Of a stretch of 64,000 nucleotides of DNA, positions 8,672 through 16,313 are shown in pieces (positions within the stretch are counted from its first letter, which is position 1; each line of letters opens with the position of its first letter). The notes under the pieces are model-generated. The model saw only the letters and a list, made by a program, of their open reading frames with translations. It made no database searches and had not been told where the DNA came from. The DNA is from Clostridia bacterium (GTDB taxonomy: Bacteria > Bacillota > Clostridia > Oscillospirales > CAG-272): assembly GCA_017938205.1 (NCBI GenBank), contig JAGBCA010000050.1, positions 1 through 64,000 on the forward strand, given 5' to 3'. The translations under genes were made by a program, and so were the position numbers.

Positions 8672-8719
8672 ATTTAGCATAAAAGAAGAAAAATGTAAAT
8701 AGTTGAATTTGGTATTCAA
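8672..8719 (-). promoter_or_regulatory. Promoter plus inverted repeat, copy A of a shared module
   Basis: On the minus strand TTTACA and TAAATA are separated by 17 bases, reading toward the remnant at 8655. Directly upstream of the -35 lies a perfect inverted repeat, TTGAAT-5-ATTCAA (8703-8719 on the plus strand). A related sequence lies at 13110-13140 before the EamA transporter gene. Confidence 0.4.
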
Positions 8720-8740
8720 TAAAAAAATACATTAAAATAC

Positions 8741-8775
8741 AAAAGGAGAAGGCGTATCGTAGCCTTCCCCTCTTT
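8741..8775 (-). terminator. Terminator of the minus-strand sugar operon
   Basis: Read on the minus strand, GGGGAAGGC and GCCTTCTCC form a stem with one mismatch around an 8-base loop, followed by TTTTG. It lies about 20 bases beyond the stop codon of the xylose isomerase-like gene. Confidence 0.6.
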
Positions 8776-8795
8776 TTCATATATGTAAGTGCGGA

Positions 8796-9827
8796 TCAAA
8801 CACCCATCAAAAGCTCCATAACGTACATTTCAAGCTTTTCGTAGTCTCTCTCGGCAATGCACTTCTTCTGGAACTCATAGTCAAACTTCTCTGCTTTCTT
8901 CTCCAGGGCCTTAAAGATACGCAGGCTGTTTTCGAGATGCTGATACGAGCCCTCGTCCTTTTCGGTTCTCATAACCTTGACGTCAAGGCCGATATACTCG
9001 CCGTTTTGTCCGAAGCCGTTCTCCATCAAAAGCTTTACCTGGTTGAAGGCAGCGCGCAGGTTCTCAACGCCGAAGCTCTTATCCTGATCGAATTTCAGAC
9101 CGTTCTGGTCATTCAGATGCACGCCCCAGAGCTTGCCCATTGCCATCGCAAAGCCGATCTCGCTTGCGGGATCAAGACCTGCGAGCATAGCGTGTGCAGA
9201 CTCAAGCAGACCGCCAACACGGGAAGGATCATCGGATGCGGCAGAAATCGCCATGCAATGTCCGAGCGTGGGACAAACGCTTCTGTCCACGGGCTCGTTG
9301 GGCTTGGTTTCGATCAAGATCTTGATATTCTTATCATATGCAAGCATCTTGTTGATGGCATCGATCAGCTTCTTTGTGGATTCTACGGGAGACTTGCTCT
9401 CATAGCAGATCGTTCCCTCTCTCGCGAGCCAAAGAACTACCTTATCACATCCAAGCACGTTTGCGATGTCGATGGAGCGGTAGGCTCGCCACATTGCATA
9501 CTCTCTGTCCTCTTCGCTGTTAGAGGTAAATCCGCCATCTACGGTATGGGGATCCATCCAAAGACGAGGAGCAACAAATTCTGCCTTGAGATCGTATTTA
9601 TCGAGAAGCGCTTTAACCTTTTTAGCCTCCTCGATCACCTGCTCAGGCGTATAGTTGTTGATATTCGGTACTGCATCGTCATCATGGAACTGAATGGCAT
9701 CAAAGCCCATTTCCTTAAACTTTTTGATCTTCTCCTCAAAGGGAATCTCGTCTCTTACGGCAGGGCCGTAAGAATCAGCACCGGAATGTACATTCCAAGG
9801 ACCAACGGAAAACTTAAATCTGCTCAT
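8796..9827 (-). CDS. Xylose isomerase-like TIM-barrel sugar isomerase
   Basis: A 343-residue protein strongly resembling actinobacterial-type xylose isomerase. Conserved active-site segments are visible in order: FHDDD (catalytic histidine and aspartate), ETKPNEP (metal-binding glutamate and lysine), ESAHAMLAG (glutamate and histidine), LNDQNGLKFDQD (aspartates) and GLDVKVMR (aspartate). Ketose-aldose isomerisation with two divalent metals is therefore expected, although the natural sugar may not be xylose, since no xylulokinase is near. The ATG at 9827 lies 2 bases after the upstream stop and uses GGGAG inside the end of that gene. It is the last gene of a three-gene operon with a Gfo/Idh/MocA dehydrogenase and another TIM-barrel isomerase. 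Confidence 0.8.
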   Translation of the reverse strand: MSRFKFSVGPWNVHSGADSYGPAVRDEIPFEEKIKKFKEMGFDAIQFHDDDAVPNINNYTPEQVIEEAKKVKALLDKYDLKAEFVAPRLWMDPHTVDGGFTSNSEEDREYAMWRAYRSIDIANVLGCDKVVLWLAREGTICYESKSPVESTKKLIDAINKMLAYDKNIKILIETKPNEPVDRSVCPTLGHCMAISAASDDPSRVGGLLESAHAMLAGLDPASEIGFAMAMGKLWGVHLNDQNGLKFDQDKSFGVENLRAAFNQVKLLMENGFGQNGEYIGLDVKVMRTEKDEGSYQHLENSLRIFKALEKKAEKFDYEFQKKCIAERDYEKLEMYVMELLMGV

Positions 9828-9829
9828 TT

Positions 9830-10987
9830 TTATTTCTCCCATTCATCAATTTTTATCCATTTTCTTTGTTTAGAGCTATCAACGATCGCTTCGGTGAGCT
9901 TCACAACGTAGGCGGCATCCTCCAGCGTTGAGAAGATCGGCGCCCCCTGCATACCGTCGCAGATATACTTATAAAAGGCATAAATATTACCCTTGAAGGC
10001 ATCGTTCCATCCCTCAGGATGGCCCATTGCAAGAGCCGTATACGGTCTTGCTCCCTTTGAAATGTTATTCGGATCACGGATGATATAGCGGTTATCATCA
10101 TCGCGGTGACCGATCCAAAGACGGTCGTTTTCTTCCTGGTTCCATTTCACGGAGGCCTTCGCTCCGTTGATCTCAAAATTGAAATAGCAGCCGTGTCCTG
10201 CCGCAATCTCAGAAACGTGATACACACCGGTTGCGCCCTTGTCTGTATGAAAAAGAACGGCGCCGTATTCCTCATTCTGTACCTCTACCTCGTCATATTC
10301 TGTAGGTACGTTCGAGGTGAAGGTCTCGGTTTGCTTCTTTGGCTTCTTTCTGACAGGAATAACGGTCTTGAGATCTGCCATTACCTCTGTGATGCGGTGC
10401 CCCGTTACGTGCTGGATGGCATCCATCCAATGCGAGCCTATGTCCGCGATCGCGCAGGAAATACCTGCAACCGAAGGCTCAAGGCGCCAGCTGTAATCCG
10501 TATCGTATAAGAGCCAATCCTGCTGATATGAGCCTGTGATTACGCGTACGTCTCCAATCATCCCATTTGCGATTCGGTTCTTGGCTTCCTGCACCATGGG
10601 ATTTAAGCGATAATTGAAATTTACGGCGGCGGCTGAGCACGGATATTGCTTCTTTATCTCCAAAAGCTCCTTCGCCTGCGTATAATTCATGCAAAGCGGC
10701 TTTTCACTCAAAAGATGCTTACCGGATTTCAAGATCTGCTTATTGATCTCAAGATGCAGAAAGTTTGGCGTGCAGTTGTGCACTGCATCGATCTCGGGAT
10801 CTGCAAGAAGCGCCTCAAGACTATCGTAGCATTTCTCTATTCCGTAATATTCCGCTTTCGAGCGTGCCAACGCTGCATTGGTATCCGCAACTGCATAAAG
10901 CTCGCAAAAGCCAATACGACGAACGGCCTCAATATGGCTCTCGCCGATATAGCCCATACCGACGATGCCGACCTTGATCTTCTTCAT
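9830..10987 (-). CDS. Gfo/Idh/MocA family sugar dehydrogenase (first copy)
   Basis: A 385-residue NAD(P)-dependent oxidoreductase. The N-terminal Rossmann fold carries VGIVGMGYIGESH with the GxGxxG loop, followed by the family's EKP signature in LLSEKPLCMN, whose lysine contacts the substrate. The C-terminal alpha/beta domain includes IADIGSHWMDAIQH, the position where the family has its catalytic histidine. Such enzymes oxidise a ring hydroxyl of inositols, sugars or glycosides, often at carbon 3. It sits between two TIM-barrel isomerases with gaps of only 2-3 bases, so the three proteins most likely act on one substrate. Confidence 0.85.
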   Translation of the reverse strand: MKKIKVGIVGMGYIGESHIEAVRRIGFCELYAVADTNAALARSKAEYYGIEKCYDSLEALLADPEIDAVHNCTPNFLHLEINKQILKSGKHLLSEKPLCMNYTQAKELLEIKKQYPCSAAAVNFNYRLNPMVQEAKNRIANGMIGDVRVITGSYQQDWLLYDTDYSWRLEPSVAGISCAIADIGSHWMDAIQHVTGHRITEVMADLKTVIPVRKKPKKQTETFTSNVPTEYDEVEVQNEEYGAVLFHTDKGATGVYHVSEIAAGHGCYFNFEINGAKASVKWNQEENDRLWIGHRDDDNRYIIRDPNNISKGARPYTALAMGHPEGWNDAFKGNIYAFYKYICDGMQGAPIFSTLEDAAYVVKLTEAIVDSSKQRKWIKIDEWEK

Positions 10988-10990
10988 CTC

Positions 10991-11824
10991 TTAGTCCTCA
11001 AGAAACTTTTCAAGATATGCATAATTGTTCTTAGCACTCTCGATATTGGAGATTGGAGGCTTATCAAGCTCAATGCAAAGCGGTCCGGTGTAATTCACGC
11101 TTTCAAGAATTTTGAATATCTCCGGGAAATTAACCGTTCCCTTTCCAAGCTCATGGAAGCAGGTCATGATCGGAACACCGGAATCTACCCAACCGGAATC
11201 CGTCACCGCATCACCGAGCTTATAATCCTTCAAATGAATGAATTTCACTCTATCAGCATACTTGCGGATCACCTTTACGGGATCTGCGCCTGCTGCGGCG
11301 ATATGCGCCGTATCGGGAGCAAGAGAAAGAAGATCCGGATCGGCGTTTTCCATCACGTAATCGATCTCGTCATCAAACATGAAATACGTATTTACGTGAG
11401 GATGCACGTTCGTTGTGATACCATACTTCTTAGCGATCTTAGCAAATTTGATCATACAATTGAGATTATGGAGCTTCGCTGCCTCGTCCATCACCTCAGG
11501 TCTGCCGTGCGTTCCCTGAAGCGTTACGATATCAACGCCCATAGCAACGATGAATTCAAACTCTTTGTCAAGATTTGCAAAAAGCATTTCATCCTCTTCT
11601 CCGGGATCCGGAATGTGAAAATAGAAGCTGACGGGCTTTAAGCCATATCCGTCCAGCATTTCCTTATATGCTTTGTGATCGAGGTCGTATGCATATATAG
11701 AGCTTTTAACGCTCTCAAAGGACTTGTAGCCAAGCGAGGTAACATCGCGCGCAGCCTCAACCGCCTGTTCTCTCGTCTGCGTTCCCCATGGCCAAATGGC
11801 ATAGGTTATCTGTGATTTTTTCAT
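10991..11824 (-). CDS. Sugar phosphate isomerase/epimerase (AP-endonuclease-2 TIM barrel)
   Basis: A 277-residue TIM-barrel protein of the IolE/IolI-like superfamily. Putative metal ligands occur in order: a histidine-rich strand NVHPHVN, the aspartate and histidine of LAPDTAHIAAAG, HLKDYKLG, and the glutamate of LCIELDKPP near the C-terminus. Members isomerise, epimerise or dehydrate sugars and inositols. The ATG at 11824 follows GGAGGTG; the GTG inside that site would make a 280-residue version but overlaps the ribosome binding site. It is the first gene of the minus-strand operon that continues into the Gfo/Idh/MocA and xylose isomerase-like genes. Confidence 0.82.
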   Translation of the reverse strand: MKKSQITYAIWPWGTQTREQAVEAARDVTSLGYKSFESVKSSIYAYDLDHKAYKEMLDGYGLKPVSFYFHIPDPGEEDEMLFANLDKEFEFIVAMGVDIVTLQGTHGRPEVMDEAAKLHNLNCMIKFAKIAKKYGITTNVHPHVNTYFMFDDEIDYVMENADPDLLSLAPDTAHIAAAGADPVKVIRKYADRVKFIHLKDYKLGDAVTDSGWVDSGVPIMTCFHELGKGTVNFPEIFKILESVNYTGPLCIELDKPPISNIESAKNNYAYLEKFLED

Positions 11825-11853
11825 AAAAAACACCTCCGTGATAATTCATTTTG

Positions 11854-11921
11854 GCGAGACAGAATCTCGCAAAGCATTTGCTTACGATTCCATTATATCA
11901 AAGAATCCGCCTCGGAAACAA
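11854..11921 (-). promoter_or_regulatory. Promoter and operator-like inverted repeat of the first sugar operon
   Basis: Minus strand: TTGTTT (11916-11921) and TATAAT (11892-11897) with an 18-base spacer. Just after the predicted start is a perfect inverted repeat GCGAGA-5-TCTCGC (11854-11870), placed where a repressor would block initiation or elongation. Confidence 0.55.
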
Positions 11922-12001
11922 GGGTATATCTTTTCAACAAATACCCAAAAATTCACTCATTTCAAAAAAATAATTTCATTTTGAAATAATTTAAAAATCA
12001 A

Positions 12002-12049
12002 AAAAAGATCATCCCGTGATTCCGTAATGATTTCGCGGGATGATCTTTT
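12002..12049. terminator. Long bidirectional hairpin with conserved loop
   Basis: AAAAAGATCATCCCGTGA (12002-12019) pairs with TCGCGGGATGATCTTTT (12033-12049) around the loop TTCCGTAATGATT. Loop and position resemble the tyrS terminator at 8524-8556. The remainder of the 11825-12190 gap holds the operon promoter, a small hairpin at about 12063-12081 and the EamA terminator. I see no convincing gene there. Confidence 0.6.
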
Positions 12050-12154
12050 CTGTTTAAGAGATAAAGTGATTTCGTCACTTTCGGAAATTACTTTAGGAAT
12101 ACCAACAATATCACCTTTTGAGCCGCACGACTTTTTCTGCGTTTTCGTTATATA

Positions 12155-12182
12155 CAAAAAAGCAAGGCGTATTCTGCCTTGC
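12155..12182 (-). terminator. Terminator of the EamA transporter gene
   Basis: On the minus strand GCAAGGC and GCCTTGC form a 7-bp stem with a 7-base loop, followed by six T, just past the stop codon at 12191. Confidence 0.85.
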
Positions 12183-12190
12183 TTTTTGCC

Positions 12191-13060
12191 TTATATATTC
12201 AAAATTACTATAGACATAACGCCCAACAAAAGTCCGACCTTTTGGAGATTTGAAAGCCTTTCTTTATAGAAAGTCATCGAAATAATTGCAGAAACAAGTA
12301 TACCGCCTGCGGAAATGATCGGAAACATTACAGATGCAGGCATACGCAACGAAAGGATCATGACCATAAGATTGACTGCACCGTTTGCCGCACCGCAGAT
12401 AACATATAAATATAAACCGCGTTTGGCGTGAGTCAAAGTCTCTTTTTTCTCAAAGCAAAGCGCGCAGATCGTGATGGCGACAAAGGTGATGCCGAGGGCT
12501 ACGATCATAAATTCATTTTTATAAGTACCGTTGAAGGCAAGCTGCTGTCCTTTTTGAACGGCCGAACAACCACCGCTGCCAATGAATGCCAAGATAACGT
12601 ATAGAAGCCATTTTGGCGTTAGCCTTTTCTTTTCTATCTGATCTTTTTCAGCTTTCGGTTCCATACGAATCAAAAAGATAGAAACAATCAAAAGCGCAAG
12701 ACCGATTGCGAATAGAAGCGAAAAACTCTCGCCCCACGCAATCAAGCCATATATCGTGGGAATCAGCAAAGAATATGATGTGACAAGAGAGGTCAGCGAA
12801 AGCGGACCTTCCTTAATTGAAAGAAATGTAAATACAATACTTAAGCTATATGTAGCGGCAAAGCCGATTGCATGAGGAAGTATTTTCCACGTAAAATGCA
12901 GATCAGATCCGCCCGAAATAGCAAAAAAGGAAAGCGCTACAAGTGCCGAAAGTGCAGAAAATGTATATGCACCGCCAGAGGAGCTTTTGCTATATATTTT
13001 TCTGGTAACATTTTGCGCCGCGATTCCAAGAATTATGAGAATCAGATAAAGTGCATCCAT
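12191..13060 (-). CDS. EamA/DMT-superfamily transporter
   Basis: A 289-residue, strongly hydrophobic protein with about ten membrane segments in two EamA-like halves; the second half starts near WLLYVILAFIGSGG. The first helix begins at the N-terminus (DALYLILIILGIAAQ). Such carriers export or import small metabolites such as amino acids or sugars; the substrate is not evident. AGGAGG precedes the ATG. It lies between the first sugar operon and the AraC regulator at 13511 and has its own promoter module and terminator, so it is probably controlled separately. Confidence 0.82.
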   Translation of the reverse strand: MDALYLILIILGIAAQNVTRKIYSKSSSGGAYTFSALSALVALSFFAISGGSDLHFTWKILPHAIGFAATYSLSIVFTFLSIKEGPLSLTSLVTSYSLLIPTIYGLIAWGESFSLLFAIGLALLIVSIFLIRMEPKAEKDQIEKKRLTPKWLLYVILAFIGSGGCSAVQKGQQLAFNGTYKNEFMIVALGITFVAITICALCFEKKETLTHAKRGLYLYVICGAANGAVNLMVMILSLRMPASVMFPIISAGGILVSAIISMTFYKERLSNLQKVGLLLGVMSIVILNI

Positions 13061-13082
13061 TCTGTTCCCTCCTAAATATCAA

Positions 13083-13140
13083 TTTATATTAACACAAAAC
13101 GATGGGAAAGTAAATAGCTAAATTCGATTTTCAATCAAAA
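13083..13140 (-). promoter_or_regulatory. Promoter module of the EamA gene, copy B
   Basis: Minus strand: TTTACT and TAATAT are separated by 17 bases, reading toward the EamA gene. The flanking sequence at 13110-13140 closely resembles 8695-8725, including a degraded version of the TTGAAT-5-ATTCAA repeat beside the -35. Confidence 0.4.
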
Positions 13141-13166
13141 AGTGCACTTAAAAAGCAAAAAAATAC

Positions 13167-13204
13167 AATGAAGGGAAAAGGCGTAACGGTCCTCTCCCCT
13201 TCAT
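13167..13204 (-). terminator. Terminator-like hairpin next to the FAD-oxidoreductase fragment
   Basis: Read on the minus strand, GAAGGGGAGAGG and CCTTTTCCCTTC form an imperfect stem followed by ATTGTATTTTTTT. It lies just past the stop of the fragment at 13219 and now sits upstream of the EamA promoter. Confidence 0.5.
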
Positions 13205-13218
13205 ATAGGTATCAATTA

Positions 13219-13380
13219 TTAAAGTTCATAACCGCGCGATTCCATGAACGAACGCGCGAGCCTTCCGTCAAATGCAGAGGGAAGGATTTTTTCTTTAATG
13301 CATGAAGCGGCCACAAAGCCTGCTGCTTCTCCCGTTGCCGCCATATCCCCCCCCAGAGTAAATATACAAAATTCACTTTT
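13219..13380 (-). pseudogene. C-terminal remnant of a FAD-dependent oxidoreductase
   Basis: The minus strand from about 13356 reads TLGGDMAATGEAAGFVAA and ends, after about 30 more residues (LPSAFDGRLARSFMESRGYEL), at a stop at 13219-13221. The ATGEAAG segment and spacing match the C-terminus of FAD-dependent sugar or tricarballylate-type oxidoreductases, which runs through the last FAD-binding helix. In frame, a stop lies only nine codons upstream of TLGGD, so the preceding several hundred residues are gone. A run of eight G precedes MAAT, a possible slippage point. The fragment lies directly upstream of the AraC promoter. This implies deletion of an oxidoreductase gene from the sugar island. 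Confidence 0.5.
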
Positions 13381-13449
13381 TTATAAAGAAAAATAACCGG
13401 TGCGCATTTAGTATTTTCTTTCTCCAAAATCAAATTTGTTTTTTTACTA

Positions 13450-13478
13450 TTGAAAAAAAAGACAAGATATGATACAAT
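13450..13478 (+). promoter_or_regulatory. Promoter of the first AraC regulator
   Basis: TTGAAA (13450-13455) and TACAAT (13473-13478) with a 17-base spacer, followed by GGAGG and a GTG start at 13511. Confidence 0.7.
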
Positions 13479-13510
13479 GAAAAAAATGACTTTGATCGGA
13501 GGATCAGCGT

Positions 13511-14299
13511 GTGTATTATGAAAAAGCGGCTGATACGGAAGGCCACCTTTTATTTGTAAGATACACAAAAGAAGATACCGCATATTATCATGCCATGCCG
13601 CATTATCATTCCAGCATTGAAATTTTTATTGGCAGCAAAGGTCACTTTTTGGTTTACGTTGGCGGAGAAAAAAGGCAGCTGAGCGAGGGCGACATTGCTT
13701 TTGCGGATGGGCATACACCGCACACCTGCGGTGTCATGGATGCCGATGAAGATTATGAAGCATTCGTGATCGTTGCAAGCGCAGCATATTTTGATAAAAA
13801 GAAAATACAAACGGATAGGATCGCACCTTTTACTACCAAAAAGCCGGGATACGAAAAAATTCTGGATTTTGTCCGCATGATGTATGATTTAAAAGAAACC
13901 ATGAATCACGAAATGCGTCTTGGATTTGTTAATATACTTCTCGGAATGCTAAACCTCCATTGCAAGGCGGAAAACAGCGTTCAAACAAAGACTACACAGC
14001 TTACCGTTGAGATCATGCGATATATCGATACCTCCTATACGGAGAACATCACTCTTTCCTCTCTTTCTAAAAAATTCGGTTATGAATCCACTTATCTTTC
14101 TCGGGTTTTCAACAGATGCGCAGGTGTAAATCTGCGTGAATATATCAACCGTACAAGATACAGCGCAACGCAGAAGCTTCTGTCCGAGCATCCGGGGCTA
14201 TCCGTTGCAGATGCCAGTCACGCCTGCGGCTTTCAGAGCCCCAAGACCTATTATCGCGCCGCAAAATCGATCCGAGATGAGGAAAACAACAATTTTTGA
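13511..14299 (+). CDS. AraC-family transcriptional regulator (shortened C-terminus)
   Basis: A 262-residue regulator. The N-terminal cupin-like sensing domain has PHYHSSIEIF and a second barrel motif LSEGDIAFADGHTPH. The C-terminal AraC domain has a first helix-turn-helix (LSSLSKKFGYESTYLSRVFNR) and a second one ending GFQSPKTYYRAAKSIRD. The family's usual ending, roughly FKKxxGxSPxxYR, is missing; the protein instead stops after ENNNF, so the second DNA-reading helix region may be altered. Translation starts at GTG 13511 behind GGAGG. It probably controls the isomerase/dehydrogenase/MFS operon starting 90 bases downstream, by proximity. Confidence 0.82.
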   Translation: MYYEKAADTEGHLLFVRYTKEDTAYYHAMPHYHSSIEIFIGSKGHFLVYVGGEKRQLSEGDIAFADGHTPHTCGVMDADEDYEAFVIVASAAYFDKKKIQTDRIAPFTTKKPGYEKILDFVRMMYDLKETMNHEMRLGFVNILLGMLNLHCKAENSVQTKTTQLTVEIMRYIDTSYTENITLSSLSKKFGYESTYLSRVFNRCAGVNLREYINRTRYSATQKLLSEHPGLSVADASHACGFQSPKTYYRAAKSIRDEENNNF

Positions 14300-14389
14300 G
14301 ATATATAAGCCAAAAAATGCTATTCCCATTTAACTAAAAAGGTTGTATGATTGGATTGGAATAACAATTAAATCATAAAGGAGAAACCT

Positions 14390-15226
14390 ATGAAAATCGG
14401 CGTTATTGTTGACAGCTTCAGAAAGGATTTCAGATCCTCCATTCTTGAAGCCCAAAAAATCGGAGCAAACGGTGTTCAGATCGGCCACAAATTTCTGATC
14501 GGCGAAAGCGATCTTCGCGTAGAAATTTCCGAGGCAAATAAGATCCTGAACGATGCAGGCATTGAATGCTCTGCCGTTTGCGCAGACATCGGATGCAAAA
14601 TGTTCTATACAAAAAGCAGAGAGCTGATCGAGCTTGAAAAGAAGCTGCTTTACATCGCAAAGGAGCTTGGCACCAACATTGCCACCACGCATATCGGCGT
14701 TGTACCAACCGATAAAAATTGCCGTCAGTATGAGACGATGCACGAGGTTTGCTTCGAGCTTGCGGAATTTGCCAAGAGCATTGACGGACATTTTGCCGTC
14801 GAGACCGGCCCCGAAAGCTCCGCCCTTCTTAAAGAATTTTTGGATTCTCTCGGCAGTGATGGCGTTGCTGTAAACCTTGACCCTGCCAATCTCGTCATGT
14901 GTGCGGGAGATGATCCTGTGCAGGCTGTTTACAACCTTAAAGATTATATCGTACACACGCACGCAAAGGATGGCATTCAGCTGATGCCCTTCGACACACG
15001 ACGCACCTATGCTGCATCTTATTTCGATCTTGAACCGCTTCTTTGGAGCAAATGCATCAAAGAGGTTCCTTTGAATGAGGGCGGTGTTCCGTGGGACAAA
15101 TATCTTGCGGCACTACGAGAGATCGGCTACAAGGGATACCTTACCATCGAACGCGAGTGCGGTGACACTCCCTCCGAAGACATTGCTGCAGCCATTCGCT
15201 TCCTTGATAGCAAAAACGTAAGATAA
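14390..15226 (+). CDS. Sugar phosphate isomerase/epimerase (TIM barrel, second set)
   Basis: A 278-residue AP-endonuclease-2-type TIM barrel. Likely metal ligands are the glutamate in [10 protein letters not shown], the aspartate in [10 protein letters not shown], the histidines in [11 protein letters not shown] and the glutamate in YLTIERECG near the end, the usual Glu-Asp-His-Glu arrangement of the IolE/IolI group. AAAGGAG precedes the ATG. It is the first gene of a plus-strand operon with a Gfo/Idh/MocA dehydrogenase and an MFS carrier, paralleling the minus-strand operon at 8796-11824. The substrate is probably an inositol, sugar or sugar-derived keto compound. Confidence 0.83.
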   Translation: MKIGVIVDSFRKDFRSSILEAQKIGANGVQIGHKFLIGESDLRVEISEANKILNDAGIECSAVCADIGCKMFYTKSRELIELEKKLLYIAKELGTNIATTHIGVVPTDKNCRQYETMHEVCFELAEFAKSIDGHFAVETGPESSALLKEFLDSLGSDGVAVNLDPANLVMCAGDDPVQAVYNLKDYIVHTHAKDGIQLMPFDTRRTYAASYFDLEPLLWSKCIKEVPLNEGGVPWDKYLAALREIGYKGYLTIERECGDTPSEDIAAAIRFLDSKNVR

Positions 15227-15239
15227 GGAGGATAAAGCA

Positions 15240-16301
15240 ATGCAGAAATTAAAAATTGCAGTTATTGGAACAGGCAATATATCCAACGTACATATTAAAG
15301 CTTATCTTAAAAATCCGAGCGTTGAGCTTTACGCCTTCTGCGATATTGACGAAGAAAAGCTGAAGGCACAAGGTGCGCAGTACGGTGTTACAAGGCTCTA
15401 CACCGATGAAGAGGCTATGCTCCGCGAGCTTCCCGAGATCGATGCCGTGAGCGTTTGCACCTGGAACAGTGCGCACGCCCCCTGCACGATCCTTGCACTC
15501 CGCTACGGCAAGCACGTGCTTTGCGAGAAGCCTATGGCAATGAACGCGACAGAAGCGCGTGCCATGATCGATGCCTCAAAAAAATACGGCAAAAAGCTGA
15601 TGGTTGGCTTCGTTCGACGCTTTGGAAATGATGCCGCCATCACGAAGGATTTTATTGAGGCGGGCAATCTCGGCGAGATCTATTATGCGAAAACGACCTA
15701 TCTTCGCAGAAACGGATGCCCCGGCGGTTGGTTTGGAGATAAATCCCGTTCCGGCGGCGGTCCCTTGATCGATCTTGGTGTGCACGTGATCGATCTCGCA
15801 AGATATTTAATGGGAGGTCCAACCCCTGTTTCGGTTTACGGTGCTACCTTCAACTGCATCGGCGAGCGGAAATATCTAAGGGATAAAGCGGCTTACAGTA
15901 TTCGCGGCAAGGATGAGGATCCCTTCACCGTTGAGGATATGGCAACTGCTCTGATCCGCTTTGATAACGGTGCTGTACTCTCCGTAGAAGCAAGCTTCAA
16001 TCTCCATATAAAGAAAGACACCGGCACGATCGAGCTCTTTGGCAGCAAGGGTGGCGCAAAGCTTTCACCCGAATTTGAGCTTTACACCGAGATGAACGAC
16101 TATCTCGTGGACGTGAATCTCAATATGCCCTCCGCTCTTTCCTTTGAGGGACTCTTTGAAAACGAGATCAACTACTACGTTGACTCGATTTTGTCCGATC
16201 GCGACCTTTCCTCTATAGCAGAGGACGGATGTACGCTTATGAAGATTTTGGATGCCATCTACCTCTCGGCATCGGAAAAGAAAGAAATTCTTATTAAATA
16301 A
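15240..16301 (+). CDS. Gfo/Idh/MocA family sugar dehydrogenase (second copy)
   Basis: A 353-residue NAD(P)-dependent oxidoreductase. The Rossmann domain starts KIAVIGTGNISNVH with the GxGxxx loop; HVLCEKPMAMN carries the EKP signature. GGGPLIDLGVHVIDLARYLMGG holds the D-x-G-x-H pair typical of the inositol-dehydrogenase branch, where the histidine is catalytic. It is only about one third alike by eye to the first copy at 9830, so this is not a recent duplication. GGAGG lies before the ATG. It sits 13 bases after the TIM-barrel gene and 12 before the MFS gene. Confidence 0.87.
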   Translation: MQKLKIAVIGTGNISNVHIKAYLKNPSVELYAFCDIDEEKLKAQGAQYGVTRLYTDEEAMLRELPEIDAVSVCTWNSAHAPCTILALRYGKHVLCEKPMAMNATEARAMIDASKKYGKKLMVGFVRRFGNDAAITKDFIEAGNLGEIYYAKTTYLRRNGCPGGWFGDKSRSGGGPLIDLGVHVIDLARYLMGGPTPVSVYGATFNCIGERKYLRDKAAYSIRGKDEDPFTVEDMATALIRFDNGAVLSVEASFNLHIKKDTGTIELFGSKGGAKLSPEFELYTEMNDYLVDVNLNMPSALSFEGLFENEINYYVDSILSDRDLSSIAEDGCTLMKILDAIYLSASEKKEILIK

Positions 16302-16313
16302 AGGTTCGGAACA

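Noticed and set aside
8937..11641. Long plus-strand open frames (for example 8937-9911 and 10646-11641) across the first sugar operon
   Set aside because: They are antisense to clearly recognised dehydrogenase and isomerase genes, and their translations show no family features.
12027..12269. Small open frames on both strands between the first sugar operon and the EamA gene
   Set aside because: They cross two terminator hairpins, lack ribosome binding sites and resemble no known protein.
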